Shown here in pieces: positions 1 through 7,163 of a DNA stretch of 64,000 bases. How positions within the stretch are numbered: position 1 is the first letter of the stretch; each line of letters begins with the position of its first letter. Both the position numbers and the translations under genes were made by a program. The stretch is from Pseudoalteromonas luteoviolacea (lineage in GTDB: Bacteria > Pseudomonadota > Gammaproteobacteria > Enterobacterales > Alteromonadaceae): the NCBI RefSeq assembly GCF_001696455.1, contig NZ_MAUJ01000008.1, forward strand, positions 210,823-274,822, in the 5' to 3' direction. The notes under the pieces are model-generated. The model saw only the letters and a program-made list of their open reading frames with translations, was not told where the DNA came from and ran no database searches.

Positions 1-389
1 GGGATCGTCAGGATTGGATAGACTTCCATTAAACAAGTTGCATATAACCAAGCACCCGCGCTGTGTCCTGATGGCAAACTAAACTTATCACTCGGTGTCA
101 GCATCGCTTTCACTGCCAAACAATCACACGGCCTTACGCGGGCAAAGTGTTTTTTCAATAAGAAGTACAAGGGCCGCTCAATTGCAAATGCCACGAGTAC
201 AGTTTGAAAGAAAATGACACCTACCTTACCCATAAAGTAGCCATTGAGTAGCGCGAGAATGACATACAGACCGCCGTTGCCGCTTTTTGACAACATCAAC
301 ATAAACCACTTGAACCATGGTCCTCGCTTCGGCTTATAAAGTGCAAAGTAAAGCGCCGTATCCAGCTTAATTATTTGTGCTTTCATCAT
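1..389 (-). CDS. PAP2-family phosphatase, 3' end outside the window
   Basis: This is the N-terminal ~129 residues of a membrane phosphatase of the type 2 phosphatidic acid phosphatase (PAP2) family; the gene runs off the left edge. Reading leftward from ATG 389 (or ATG 386, the codons are tandem) gives hydrophobic segments around residues 30-50 and 54-70. The family signature then follows: a KxxxxxxRP block (KKHFARVRPCD) and PSGH (SLPSGHSAGAW). The His of PSGH is the phosphatase acid/base residue in this family. Substrates of such proteins are lipid phosphates or undecaprenyl pyrophosphate in the inner membrane, but the substrate cannot be named here. It diverges from rraA across a 154-bp gap. 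Confidence 0.85.
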   Translation of the reverse strand, partial: MMKAQIIKLDTALYFALYKPKRGPWFKWFMLMLSKSGNGGLYVILALLNGYFMGKVGVIFFQTVLVAFAIERPLYFLLKKHFARVRPCDCLAVKAMLTPSDKFSLPSGHSAGAWLYATCLMEVYPILTI

Positions 390-484
390 AGTTGCTTACA
401 TTTGTTCACAAATTCAGCATAGAAGAGCTTAATAACAATCACACGACATTTTTGTTACACAATTATGTAAGTTGATTCAAAGCA

Positions 485-512
485 TTGCGCCGCATAGGAA
501 TGGGAGTATACT
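485..512 (+). promoter_or_regulatory. putative sigma-70 promoter of rraA
   Basis: A TTGCGC -35 element (485-490) and a TATACT -10 element (507-512) are separated by 16 bp and lie about 30 bp ahead of the rraA start. The match is moderate and no experimental support is available. Confidence 0.4.
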
Positions 513-543
513 GGCAACAGTTTAGCCATTCTCTGAGGATACT

Positions 544-1056
544 ATGATGGATTACAGCACTTCTGATCTGTGCGATCACTTCGCCGATGCCATTGACGTA
601 CTTGAGCCAATGTTCATCAACTTTGGCGGTCAAAGCGCCTTTAGTGGACGCATAAAAACCGTTAAATGTTTTGAAAACAATGAGATGATTGCTGAGGTAC
701 TACAACAAGATGGTACGGGAAGAGTCCTCTTGATTGACGGCGGAGGTTCAACCAGACGTGCGCTGATCGATATAGACCTCGCAGAGTTAGCTTCAGACAA
801 TAACTGGCAAGGTATCGTTGTGTATGGTGCTGTACGCCATGTGGAAGAGCTTGAAGAATGTGAATTGGGCATTCAAGCAATCGCTTCAATCCCCGTCGCA
901 GCGGATAGCGAGGGTGCGGGTGAACAAGGTGTGCCTGTGAACTTCGGCGGCGTATCTTTTTTTGATGACGACTTTCTCTATGCCGACTCTACAGGCATCA
1001 TCATTTCTGCTGAAGAACTCCTGCTAGAGATAGATGAAGACTCTGCAGAGGACTAA
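544..1056 (+). CDS. rraA: RraA, ribonuclease E activity regulator
   Basis: RraA is a small trimeric protein that binds the C-terminal scaffold of RNase E and inhibits mRNA decay. The 170-residue product follows the E. coli protein closely along its whole length: YSTSDLCD at the N-terminus, FINFGGQSAF, VLLIDGGGSTRRALID, VVYGAVRHVEELEE, and VNFGGVSFFDDDFLYADSTGI near the end. These are the conserved blocks of the RraA/MenG-like fold. A GAGGA ribosome-binding site precedes two tandem ATG codons (544 and 547); the second gives the start closest to the E. coli protein (MDYSTSDLCD). The C-terminus is acidic. It appears to be a single-gene unit ending at the hairpin at 1072-1099. Confidence 0.93.
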   Translation: MMDYSTSDLCDHFADAIDVLEPMFINFGGQSAFSGRIKTVKCFENNEMIAEVLQQDGTGRVLLIDGGGSTRRALIDIDLAELASDNNWQGIVVYGAVRHVEELEECELGIQAIASIPVAADSEGAGEQGVPVNFGGVSFFDDDFLYADSTGIIISAEELLLEIDEDSAED

Positions 1057-1071
1057 CGCGCCACATAACCT

Positions 1072-1099
1072 GAGCTGATGCACTAACAGTGCTCAGCTC
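1072..1099 (+). terminator. hairpin after rraA
   Basis: An inverted repeat GAGCTGA(t)GCACT / AGTGCTCAGCTC with a 3-nt loop and one bulged T lies 16 bp after the rraA stop. It lacks a clear U-tract, so it may terminate weakly or protect the 3' end. Confidence 0.5.
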
Positions 1100-1144
1100 T
1101 GCTATCTTCAAAGTACTACCTGCATTAAACAACACCTGAGTACC

Positions 1145-2200
1145 ATGACTGTAAATAACTGGATCAAAATTTATAACGAATCGAATATCAACGAGTACAC
1201 TGCGACACGTGAAAATGAAACGCGATTTTGGCAATCACTTTCTTTTTTACAAGTACAAAACGAATTTTCTCAAGCATTAAAAGATGCCGCGCAATTTGGG
1301 ATTAAATATGTACTCGTTGCAATCAATGAAGACATCGGCCCACGAGGTAACTGTGGTAATGGCGGTGCAACCGATGGCTGGTTTGCATTTTTAAAGCGTT
1401 TTCTAAATTTACCCTGTAACCAATTTTTGAAGCCTGACAACGTATTACTTCTCGGTGAAATTATCACGGTGGATCTACAGGCTAAAAGTGAACACATAGA
1501 CAATCGTACTGCGGACGGACTCGAGCAACTTCGCGCTCTGTGTGAAGAGCTGGATCAACGTGTCAGTGGTGTTTTACAGGCAATATTTGATGCAGACCTT
1601 GAGCCAATCGTCATTGGCGGCGGGCACAATAACAGCTATGGGTTGTTAAAAGCACTCTCACACAGCAAAAAAGTACCTTGCCAAGCAATAAACTTCGACC
1701 CTCATGCAGACTTTAGAGCGTTAGAGGGACGTCATTCGGGTAACGGCTTTAGCTATGCACACCACGAAGGTTACTTAGACAATTACCATGTCGTGGGCAT
1801 GCATGAGCAGAAAAATAATGACACGATTGTCAGCGCCCTGACAAAAGCCGGGTTCACCTATACAAGCTATCAAGATATTTTAGTATCACGCCAAGTTAGC
1901 TTAACGGATGCCATCAAGCCTGCATTAAAGCGCTTTGATCAATCTCGACCACTGGGTGTTGAAGTTGACGTTGATGCCATTTCTGGTATGCCGGTCAGTG
2001 CTTTTACTAACTGCGGGTTCAGTGTGAATGATGCCGAGCACTTTGTATATCAAAGCGCACTTCAGCCCAATGCAAAATACCTACATTTGTGTGAAGCGGC
2101 CCCAGCTAATCACCCACAAGGTAAGCAACAAGGTGACATAGAAGCCGGCCAAGTCCTGTCTGGTTTGGTATGCAGCTACCTTAGAGCAAAACAAAGCTAG
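1145..2200 (+). CDS. hutG: formimidoylglutamase (arginase/agmatinase family), histidine degradation
   Basis: The 351-residue product belongs to the manganese-dependent ureohydrolase family. Metal-ligand blocks are visible in order: GGGHNNSYG (~residue 158), NFDPHADFR (~187) and VEVDVDAIS (~277). These supply the His and Asp residues that bind the binuclear Mn centre. Assignment as HutG (formimidoyl-L-glutamate to glutamate plus formamide) rests on the family and on its place in the same locus as hutI and hutC; arginase or agmatinase activity is not excluded by motifs alone. No HutC-type operator is evident in the 88-bp gap ahead of it. Its TAG stop shares the palindrome CTAG (2197-2200) with the stop of the convergent gene. 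Confidence 0.8.
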   Translation: MTVNNWIKIYNESNINEYTATRENETRFWQSLSFLQVQNEFSQALKDAAQFGIKYVLVAINEDIGPRGNCGNGGATDGWFAFLKRFLNLPCNQFLKPDNVLLLGEIITVDLQAKSEHIDNRTADGLEQLRALCEELDQRVSGVLQAIFDADLEPIVIGGGHNNSYGLLKALSHSKKVPCQAINFDPHADFRALEGRHSGNGFSYAHHEGYLDNYHVVGMHEQKNNDTIVSALTKAGFTYTSYQDILVSRQVSLTDAIKPALKRFDQSRPLGVEVDVDAISGMPVSAFTNCGFSVNDAEHFVYQSALQPNAKYLHLCEAAPANHPQGKQQGDIEAGQVLSGLVCSYLRAKQS

Positions 2201-4041
2201 TCAATATCGGTTGCACTCGATGGGTTTTCTATTGGGTGCTCCCAACGCCACTGTTTTAGCCAACTAATCATACCAACACTGCTCAATGGCCTCGTAAATA
2301 AATAGCCTTGCGCTGCAAAAGCATTCAGATTTCGCGCAAATTGCAGCTGCTCTTGAGATTCAACGCCCTCGCAGATCACCTTACATTCTTGTACATTTTG
2401 CATTTCGACGATACCGCGCACCACCGCCTTAAAATTACCTTGGCTTTGGTTTGGCGTAGTGAGAGAACGGCCAAGCTTAACATAGTCCACTTCCAATTTT
2501 GGCAGTTTAGCGAGTAGTAGAGGAGATTCCCCAAACCCATCTACACATAACCTCACACCCATTGTGCGAAGCCTTGCCACCATGGCAATACCTTGCTGGT
2601 CAAGCGTGGTAAACATTTGGGAAGGGCATTCAATGATAATATCTTGTGGCAACAATTGATGCTCAACCAATACCCTGTCGACAAACTCAATGAATTCTTC
2701 ATGTAGCATCTCTGGACCAAACAGGTTAATACCTAACGGCATTTGGATCCCTTCAACCCTAAGCGCCAATGCAATTTCTGCGGCACGTTCAATCACGTAC
2801 TGAGCCAGCGGTAAAGCTAAACCTGCGATCCGAATATCATCGATAAACTTACTCGCAGCAAGTATTCCCTGTTTAGGGTGCTGCCAACGCAGCAGTAACT
2901 CAACATACTCAATATCACCGTCACCGTTTCTCACAATAGGCTGAAAATACAGTTCGAGTTCGTTTTTAAAATCGATGTGTGCTAATTCGGCCAATCGCGC
3001 TTGCTGCTCTAGACGATCCACCTGCATTTTTTGCTCGTATGGCGAAATGACTTTTTCAGGCGAGCTATCCAAGGCTAAAAAAGCACAGGTTAATAAATCA
3101 TCGAACTGTCCAAGTTCCTCATCGCAATTGACAAAGCTAGCGCGCGCACTTACTTCAATAATGCAATTACCCACATTAAAAGGCTTGAGCGTACTTTCTA
3201 TGATCTCTGCACAAAGGTGCTCATGAAGATGCTTTTGATGGGCTAAGCTGCATACAAAGACAAAATGCAATCCTCCCAAGTGCGCAAGTCGAGCCACTTC
3301 ATTTCCCAAAGCAATTGGCATAACGTCATGGCTTTGCAAATACTGTTTCATCCGATTTGCTGACTGCGCAAGCAGTAGATCACCAAATTCACGACCAAGA
3401 TGAAAGTTTACTTGCTGAAATCCTTCAAGTCGGATCATCACGAGCATGGCCGTGCCGGGTTCTCTAGCGCGGTATTCGTTGAACGCTTCTCTGACACCAG
3501 CGCGATCGGGTAAACCCAATATGTCGCTGTTGGGCATTTGTTGAGGTTCGACAGGCACGGGAACACCCGCATTGGGAGAAGGTAAAAACAGTTCACTTAC
3601 AAAGATAGGCAAAATAGCAATAACGACATAGATTTCAGGCCAATACCACCAGAAATGAGACAGTATCAACAAAGTTGCACTGACTGAGCAAAAGGCAGCA
3701 GCGACAATATGCCAGCCCTGCCCCAATCTATCGCTTTGCCAAATATGCAGAAGTAGTAGTGCAACCAAACTGTACAGCGCCAAATCACCCATAGCGGCAA
3801 GGACAGCCAAACATCCCGCCCCCAATAAAGCATGTATGATTCGGTTAACAGCAAAGTGAGAGCGAGCCATCGCAACTAGGCTCAGGCTCATGACAGTACC
3901 CGCTAAGAATGCGTTGATGAGTCCAGGTTGCCAAGCTTCCGACAATGACAACTCCGACAATGCTGAACTAGCCCAAACCGGAAATATCATACACGCCATA
4001 AACAACGCACAGACCCATTTTGCAGACATCATTCTTGCCAT
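2197..4041 (-). CDS. membrane protein with degenerate GGDEF and EAL domains
   Basis: 614 residues. An N-terminal hydrophobic part (~10-150) has several membrane segments; a GGDEF-fold domain (~173-325) and an EAL-fold domain (~350-600) follow. Both look catalytically dead. The GGDEF motif is GGLHF (256-260). In the EAL domain the signature is ELL (381-383), the metal-binding DDFG block is DGFG (501-504), and the block normally reading E-x-T-E is ECPS. The substrate-side INL, CEGVE and QGYLF blocks survive. It is therefore more likely a c-di-GMP sensor or protein-interaction module than a cyclase or phosphodiesterase. It starts 25 bp after the hutI stop on the same strand, so it may share the HutC-controlled transcript. 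Confidence 0.85.
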   Translation of the reverse strand: MARMMSAKWVCALFMACMIFPVWASSALSELSLSEAWQPGLINAFLAGTVMSLSLVAMARSHFAVNRIIHALLGAGCLAVLAAMGDLALYSLVALLLLHIWQSDRLGQGWHIVAAAFCSVSATLLILSHFWWYWPEIYVVIAILPIFVSELFLPSPNAGVPVPVEPQQMPNSDILGLPDRAGVREAFNEYRAREPGTAMLVMIRLEGFQQVNFHLGREFGDLLLAQSANRMKQYLQSHDVMPIALGNEVARLAHLGGLHFVFVCSLAHQKHLHEHLCAEIIESTLKPFNVGNCIIEVSARASFVNCDEELGQFDDLLTCAFLALDSSPEKVISPYEQKMQVDRLEQQARLAELAHIDFKNELELYFQPIVRNGDGDIEYVELLLRWQHPKQGILAASKFIDDIRIAGLALPLAQYVIERAAEIALALRVEGIQMPLGINLFGPEMLHEEFIEFVDRVLVEHQLLPQDIIIECPSQMFTTLDQQGIAMVARLRTMGVRLCVDGFGESPLLLAKLPKLEVDYVKLGRSLTTPNQSQGNFKAVVRGIVEMQNVQECKVICEGVESQEQLQFARNLNAFAAQGYLFTRPLSSVGMISWLKQWRWEHPIENPSSATDID

Positions 4042-4066
4042 TACTCAATCACTTTTTACTTCATTA

Positions 4067-5290
4067 TTATTGAATAAGTCTACCCGATATCCACAGATTT
4101 AACAGATCGTTTACGCCAAATTGGTAACTTAATTCCGCCGGATGCTGGATCTGCCACATTGCAATGTCAGCTTTGCTACCAACTTTCAGCACACCCCGGT
4201 CTTGCAGTCCAAGTGCTTGAGCAGCATGCCTTGTTACACCAAGCAGTGCTTCTTCTGGTGTCATTTTAAACAGAGTACATGCCATATTGAGCATTAACCG
4301 AAGCGAACACAGAGGTGCTGTGCCTGGGTTAAAATCACTGGCAATAGCAATCGGCACCCCATGATTACGCAACAATTCAATTGGTGGGTGTTGTGTTTCT
4401 CTTAAGAAATAAAATGCGCCCGGTAGAATAACAGCAACAGTACCTGATTTTGCCATTGCCATCACACCACGCTCATCTAGGTATTCAATATGATCGGCAG
4501 AGAGGCCATTAAATTCAGCCACAAGTTCGCTGCCATGCTGGTTAGACAATTGTTCTGCGTGACACTTCACTTTTAGCCCAAGCTCAGTTGCTCGCTCAAA
4601 CACACGCTTAGTTTGTGCATGACTAAAACCCACATTCTCACAGAACACATCCACCGCGTCTGCTAAATTACGCTCGGCAACCAAAGGCAGCATTTCGTCA
4701 CAGACTAGGTCAATGTAACCTTCACTATCCCCTTTAAATTCTGGTGGTAATGCGTGTGCACCGAGGAAAGTACTTTGAATCTGAATTGGATGATGTTCAT
4801 CCAAAATTTGGTTTACTTCTAGTAACTTCAACTCAGTTTCTGTATCTAACCCATACCCAGATTTACTTTCGACGGTCGTCACGCCTTCACGCAGTAACGC
4901 ATTTAAGCGCTCTTTTGCAGCAACAAAAAGCGTTTCTTTAGATGCTTGGCGCGTGGCTTTTACCGTTGTTGCAATACCGCCACCTTGCTCAGCGATCTCT
5001 TGATAAGACACACCATTTAAACGCTTTTCAAACTCTTCAGCACGAGAGCCCGCAAATAAAATGTGTGTATGACAATCGATTAAGCCTGGTGTTAACCACG
5101 CACCTTTTGCTGAAGTCACAGGTGTAGATAGCGCATCAAACTCTGGTAAATCACTTTCTTTACCAAGCCAAACGATGGTGTCGCCTTCAATCATGACCGC
5201 ACCATTTTCAATCACACCGTATGCACCTTCGATTTGCGCGTCCATTGTCGCAATATTTGCATTAGTTATCACTAAATCTACATTGATCAC
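4067..5290 (-). CDS. hutI: imidazolonepropionase
   Basis: A 407-residue amidohydrolase that opens the imidazolone ring of 4-imidazolone-5-propionate to formimidoylglutamate, third step of histidine degradation. Visible family features are LTPGLIDCHTHILFAGSRAEEF (metal-binding HTH, ~75-95), VKSGYGL-like KSGYGLDTE, CHAEQLSN (~248), and AIASDFNPGTAP (~320) with the metal-ligand Asp. Length fits the family. The start is GTG at 5290, which is weak in ribosome-binding sequence. It is transcribed away from hutC, and the HutC-type operator lies 47-60 bp upstream. hutH and hutU, needed for the first two steps, are not in this window. Confidence 0.93.
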   Translation of the reverse strand: MINVDLVITNANIATMDAQIEGAYGVIENGAVMIEGDTIVWLGKESDLPEFDALSTPVTSAKGAWLTPGLIDCHTHILFAGSRAEEFEKRLNGVSYQEIAEQGGGIATTVKATRQASKETLFVAAKERLNALLREGVTTVESKSGYGLDTETELKLLEVNQILDEHHPIQIQSTFLGAHALPPEFKGDSEGYIDLVCDEMLPLVAERNLADAVDVFCENVGFSHAQTKRVFERATELGLKVKCHAEQLSNQHGSELVAEFNGLSADHIEYLDERGVMAMAKSGTVAVILPGAFYFLRETQHPPIELLRNHGVPIAIASDFNPGTAPLCSLRLMLNMACTLFKMTPEEALLGVTRHAAQALGLQDRGVLKVGSKADIAMWQIQHPAELSYQFGVNDLLNLWISGRLIQ

Positions 5291-5336
5291 TGTCTATACT
5301 CAGTTGGGTAAAATTAATACGAGTTTAGCAAGAATA

Positions 5337-5350
5337 CTTGTATATACAAG
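5337..5350. promoter_or_regulatory. HutC operator between hutI and hutC
   Basis: The perfect 14-bp palindrome CTTGTATATACAAG sits between the divergent hutI and hutC starts. It matches the known HutC recognition sequence type (TTGTATATACAA core) from gammaproteobacterial hut systems. Its position, 47 bp from hutI and 50 bp from hutC, suits repression of hutI and autorepression of hutC, relieved by urocanate. Confidence 0.85.
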
Positions 5351-5399
5351 ATAACTGTGCCACCTTTATGAGTAACCTTTAACTTGGCGGCGGCGGATA

Positions 5400-6110
5400 G
5401 TGAGCGAACAACCCAAATTTGCACAGATAAAACAATATATTATCGAGAACATTCGCGCTGGCGCTTGGCAAGAACATCAACGCGTGCCCTCTGAAAATGA
5501 GCTATCGGATCAGTTTCAGGTTAGCAGAATGACCGCCAGACGTGCATTAAGTGAGCTCACCGAAAGCGGCGTACTCACCCGTAGTCAAGGGCTGGGAACA
5601 TTTGTCGCGAGTTTCAAATCTCAGTCTTCGCTGCTTGAGATCCGTAACATCGCTGATGAGGTTAGGGAGCGAGGTGGCGATTACACCTGTGTGGTACTGT
5701 CGCTGGAGTCGATCGCGGCCATTGCCCCCATCGCCATCGCTTTAGGCGTTGAAATGGACAGTTTGATTTATCGCAGTATTATCGTGCATAACGAGAATGA
5801 AGCGCCGCTGCAGGTAGAAGAGCGCTTTGTTAACCCGGCACTTGCACCTGAATATTTACAGCAGGACTTTAGCACCACAACGCCCCATGAATATCTCACT
5901 CAAGTCGCTCCTTTGACGGAGGCAAGGCATACTGTTGAAGCCATTATGCCAAACGAAGAGATCTGTCAGTGGCTGGGTATGTTCAATGAAGAACCGTGCC
6001 TTCAAGTGATCCGTAGAACTTGGTCATCACACGGAATAGTGAGCTTCGCCCGGCTAATTTCACCGGGCAGTAAATATCGATTGGGTGGCCATTTAACCTT
6101 TAAAAAGTAG
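5400..6110 (+). CDS. hutC: HutC, GntR-family histidine utilisation repressor
   Basis: 236 residues with an N-terminal GntR winged helix (~5-70; RVPSENELSDQFQVSRMTARRAL, then GLGTFVA) and a C-terminal UTRA ligand-binding domain (~90-230; EERFVNPALAPEYL and the closing ARLISPGSKYRLGG). HutC proteins repress hut genes and respond to urocanate. The start is a GTG at 5400 preceded by GGCGGA; the reading matches the usual N-terminus of the family. It is divergent from hutI around the operator at 5337-5350 and convergent with the following epimerase-like gene. Confidence 0.9.
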   Translation: MSEQPKFAQIKQYIIENIRAGAWQEHQRVPSENELSDQFQVSRMTARRALSELTESGVLTRSQGLGTFVASFKSQSSLLEIRNIADEVRERGGDYTCVVLSLESIAAIAPIAIALGVEMDSLIYRSIIVHNENEAPLQVEERFVNPALAPEYLQQDFSTTTPHEYLTQVAPLTEARHTVEAIMPNEEICQWLGMFNEEPCLQVIRRTWSSHGIVSFARLISPGSKYRLGGHLTFKK

Positions 6111-6141
6111 CCTCATAGCGCAGGTAAAATGAGCCGAAGCG

Positions 6142-6903
6142 CTATATATCATGATTGTATTTAAAACCTAGCTGACAAATCGCAGAACCCTCAATGATTC
6201 GCTCTGATTGCGTGTCACTATTGAACGTCGGTGGTGTACTCTCATAGTTCTCACAATGCTTTTGGTAGTAGTCCTGCTTCGTTGGATGATCAGGATGACA
6301 TAAGTTATAAATGCCTTGTGCATGCGGCCAGTTTTCTATGAGACAAATTAGGCCATTCACTGCATCTTGTTGATGTAACATATTCACTTTGGCTTGCGAT
6401 GAACTGGATAGCTGTTTGCCAGATATAAATCTCCCAGGTTCTCTTTCAGGCCCAACCAATCCCGCTAAACGCACGATTTTACCGCCAGTTCCCTTTACCA
6501 ATTCTTCAGCGCCCTGTAGCACTTGCTGTCGCTTCGAGTCTTGTTCAGCTAATGTGCCCTGTTCGGTATATACACCATCTGCGGTGTCATAAACTGCGGT
6601 TGAAGAGCACAAGATAAACCCTTTACATGCCATACTTTGAGCCGTTGCCAATGCATGCTTCAATGTCTCTAAGTAGTTACTGTTGGCTTGGCGCATACGT
6701 GGTGGGATGGCACAAACCCAATATGCATCAGTCAAAGTTAGCGTGTGGTGAAGCCCAGAATCAGTCAAATCAAAGGCACAGATTTGGGCTTGACTGTCAG
6801 CGGTTCTGCGGGTCGCCTCAACCTGCCAGCCGGCTAACTTGGCCTCTTGTGAGAGTGCATTACCCAGCCACCCAGCACCTAAAACGACTAACTTTTTACT
6901 CAT
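6142..6903 (-). CDS. NAD(P)-dependent epimerase/dehydratase-like protein (YeeZ type)
   Basis: A 253-residue Rossmann-fold protein. The N-terminus reads KKLVVLGAGWLGNAL, an atypical GxGxxG dinucleotide-binding motif near residues 8-13. FILCSSTAVYD (~95-105) resembles the SSxxxY block of extended SDR proteins. It is shorter than true sugar epimerases and resembles the YeeZ group, whose function is unknown. No operon partner is evident: it is convergent with hutC and separated by 260 bp from the divergent chemoreceptor gene. Confidence 0.7.
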   Translation of the reverse strand: MSKKLVVLGAGWLGNALSQEAKLAGWQVEATRRTADSQAQICAFDLTDSGLHHTLTLTDAYWVCAIPPRMRQANSNYLETLKHALATAQSMACKGFILCSSTAVYDTADGVYTEQGTLAEQDSKRQQVLQGAEELVKGTGGKIVRLAGLVGPEREPGRFISGKQLSSSSQAKVNMLHQQDAVNGLICLIENWPHAQGIYNLCHPDHPTKQDYYQKHCENYESTPPTFNSDTQSERIIEGSAICQLGFKYNHDI

Positions 6904-7058
6904 AATATTTTCTTATATTTACCCAAAGTAGGTCACAATGTTAGTACAGAAGCAATTAAATTTCTATCAACACTTTCTCAGCTTTAGGTTATAAAAGTGA
7001 TGCAGTAATTTGATGATTCTGTACTATTTTTTTATTTCACAAGTGAAGATATGATGAT

Positions 7059-7074
7059 TGTGCATGATCTCACA
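7059..7074. promoter_or_regulatory. putative CRP site upstream of the first chemoreceptor
   Basis: TGTGC-ATGATC-TCACA matches the CRP core TGTGA-N6-TCACA at 9 of 10 positions. It lies about 90 bp before the chemoreceptor start. A TATTAT -10-like box at 7126-7131 would put the site near -71, an allowed class I spacing, but no good -35 is seen. Confidence 0.45.
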
Positions 7075-7163
7075 TTGGCTGAACCTTAACCATTTGTGGT
7101 AGCCAATTAAGGTGAGATATGGTTTTATTATGCTAGTTGCTGTCCCAATAAAAAGAATATGTC

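Noticed and set aside
7081..7160. Flagellar sigma-28 promoter before the first chemoreceptor
   Set aside because: A GCCAATTA-like -10 is present but the -35 spacing is wrong for TAAA-N15-GCCGATAA.
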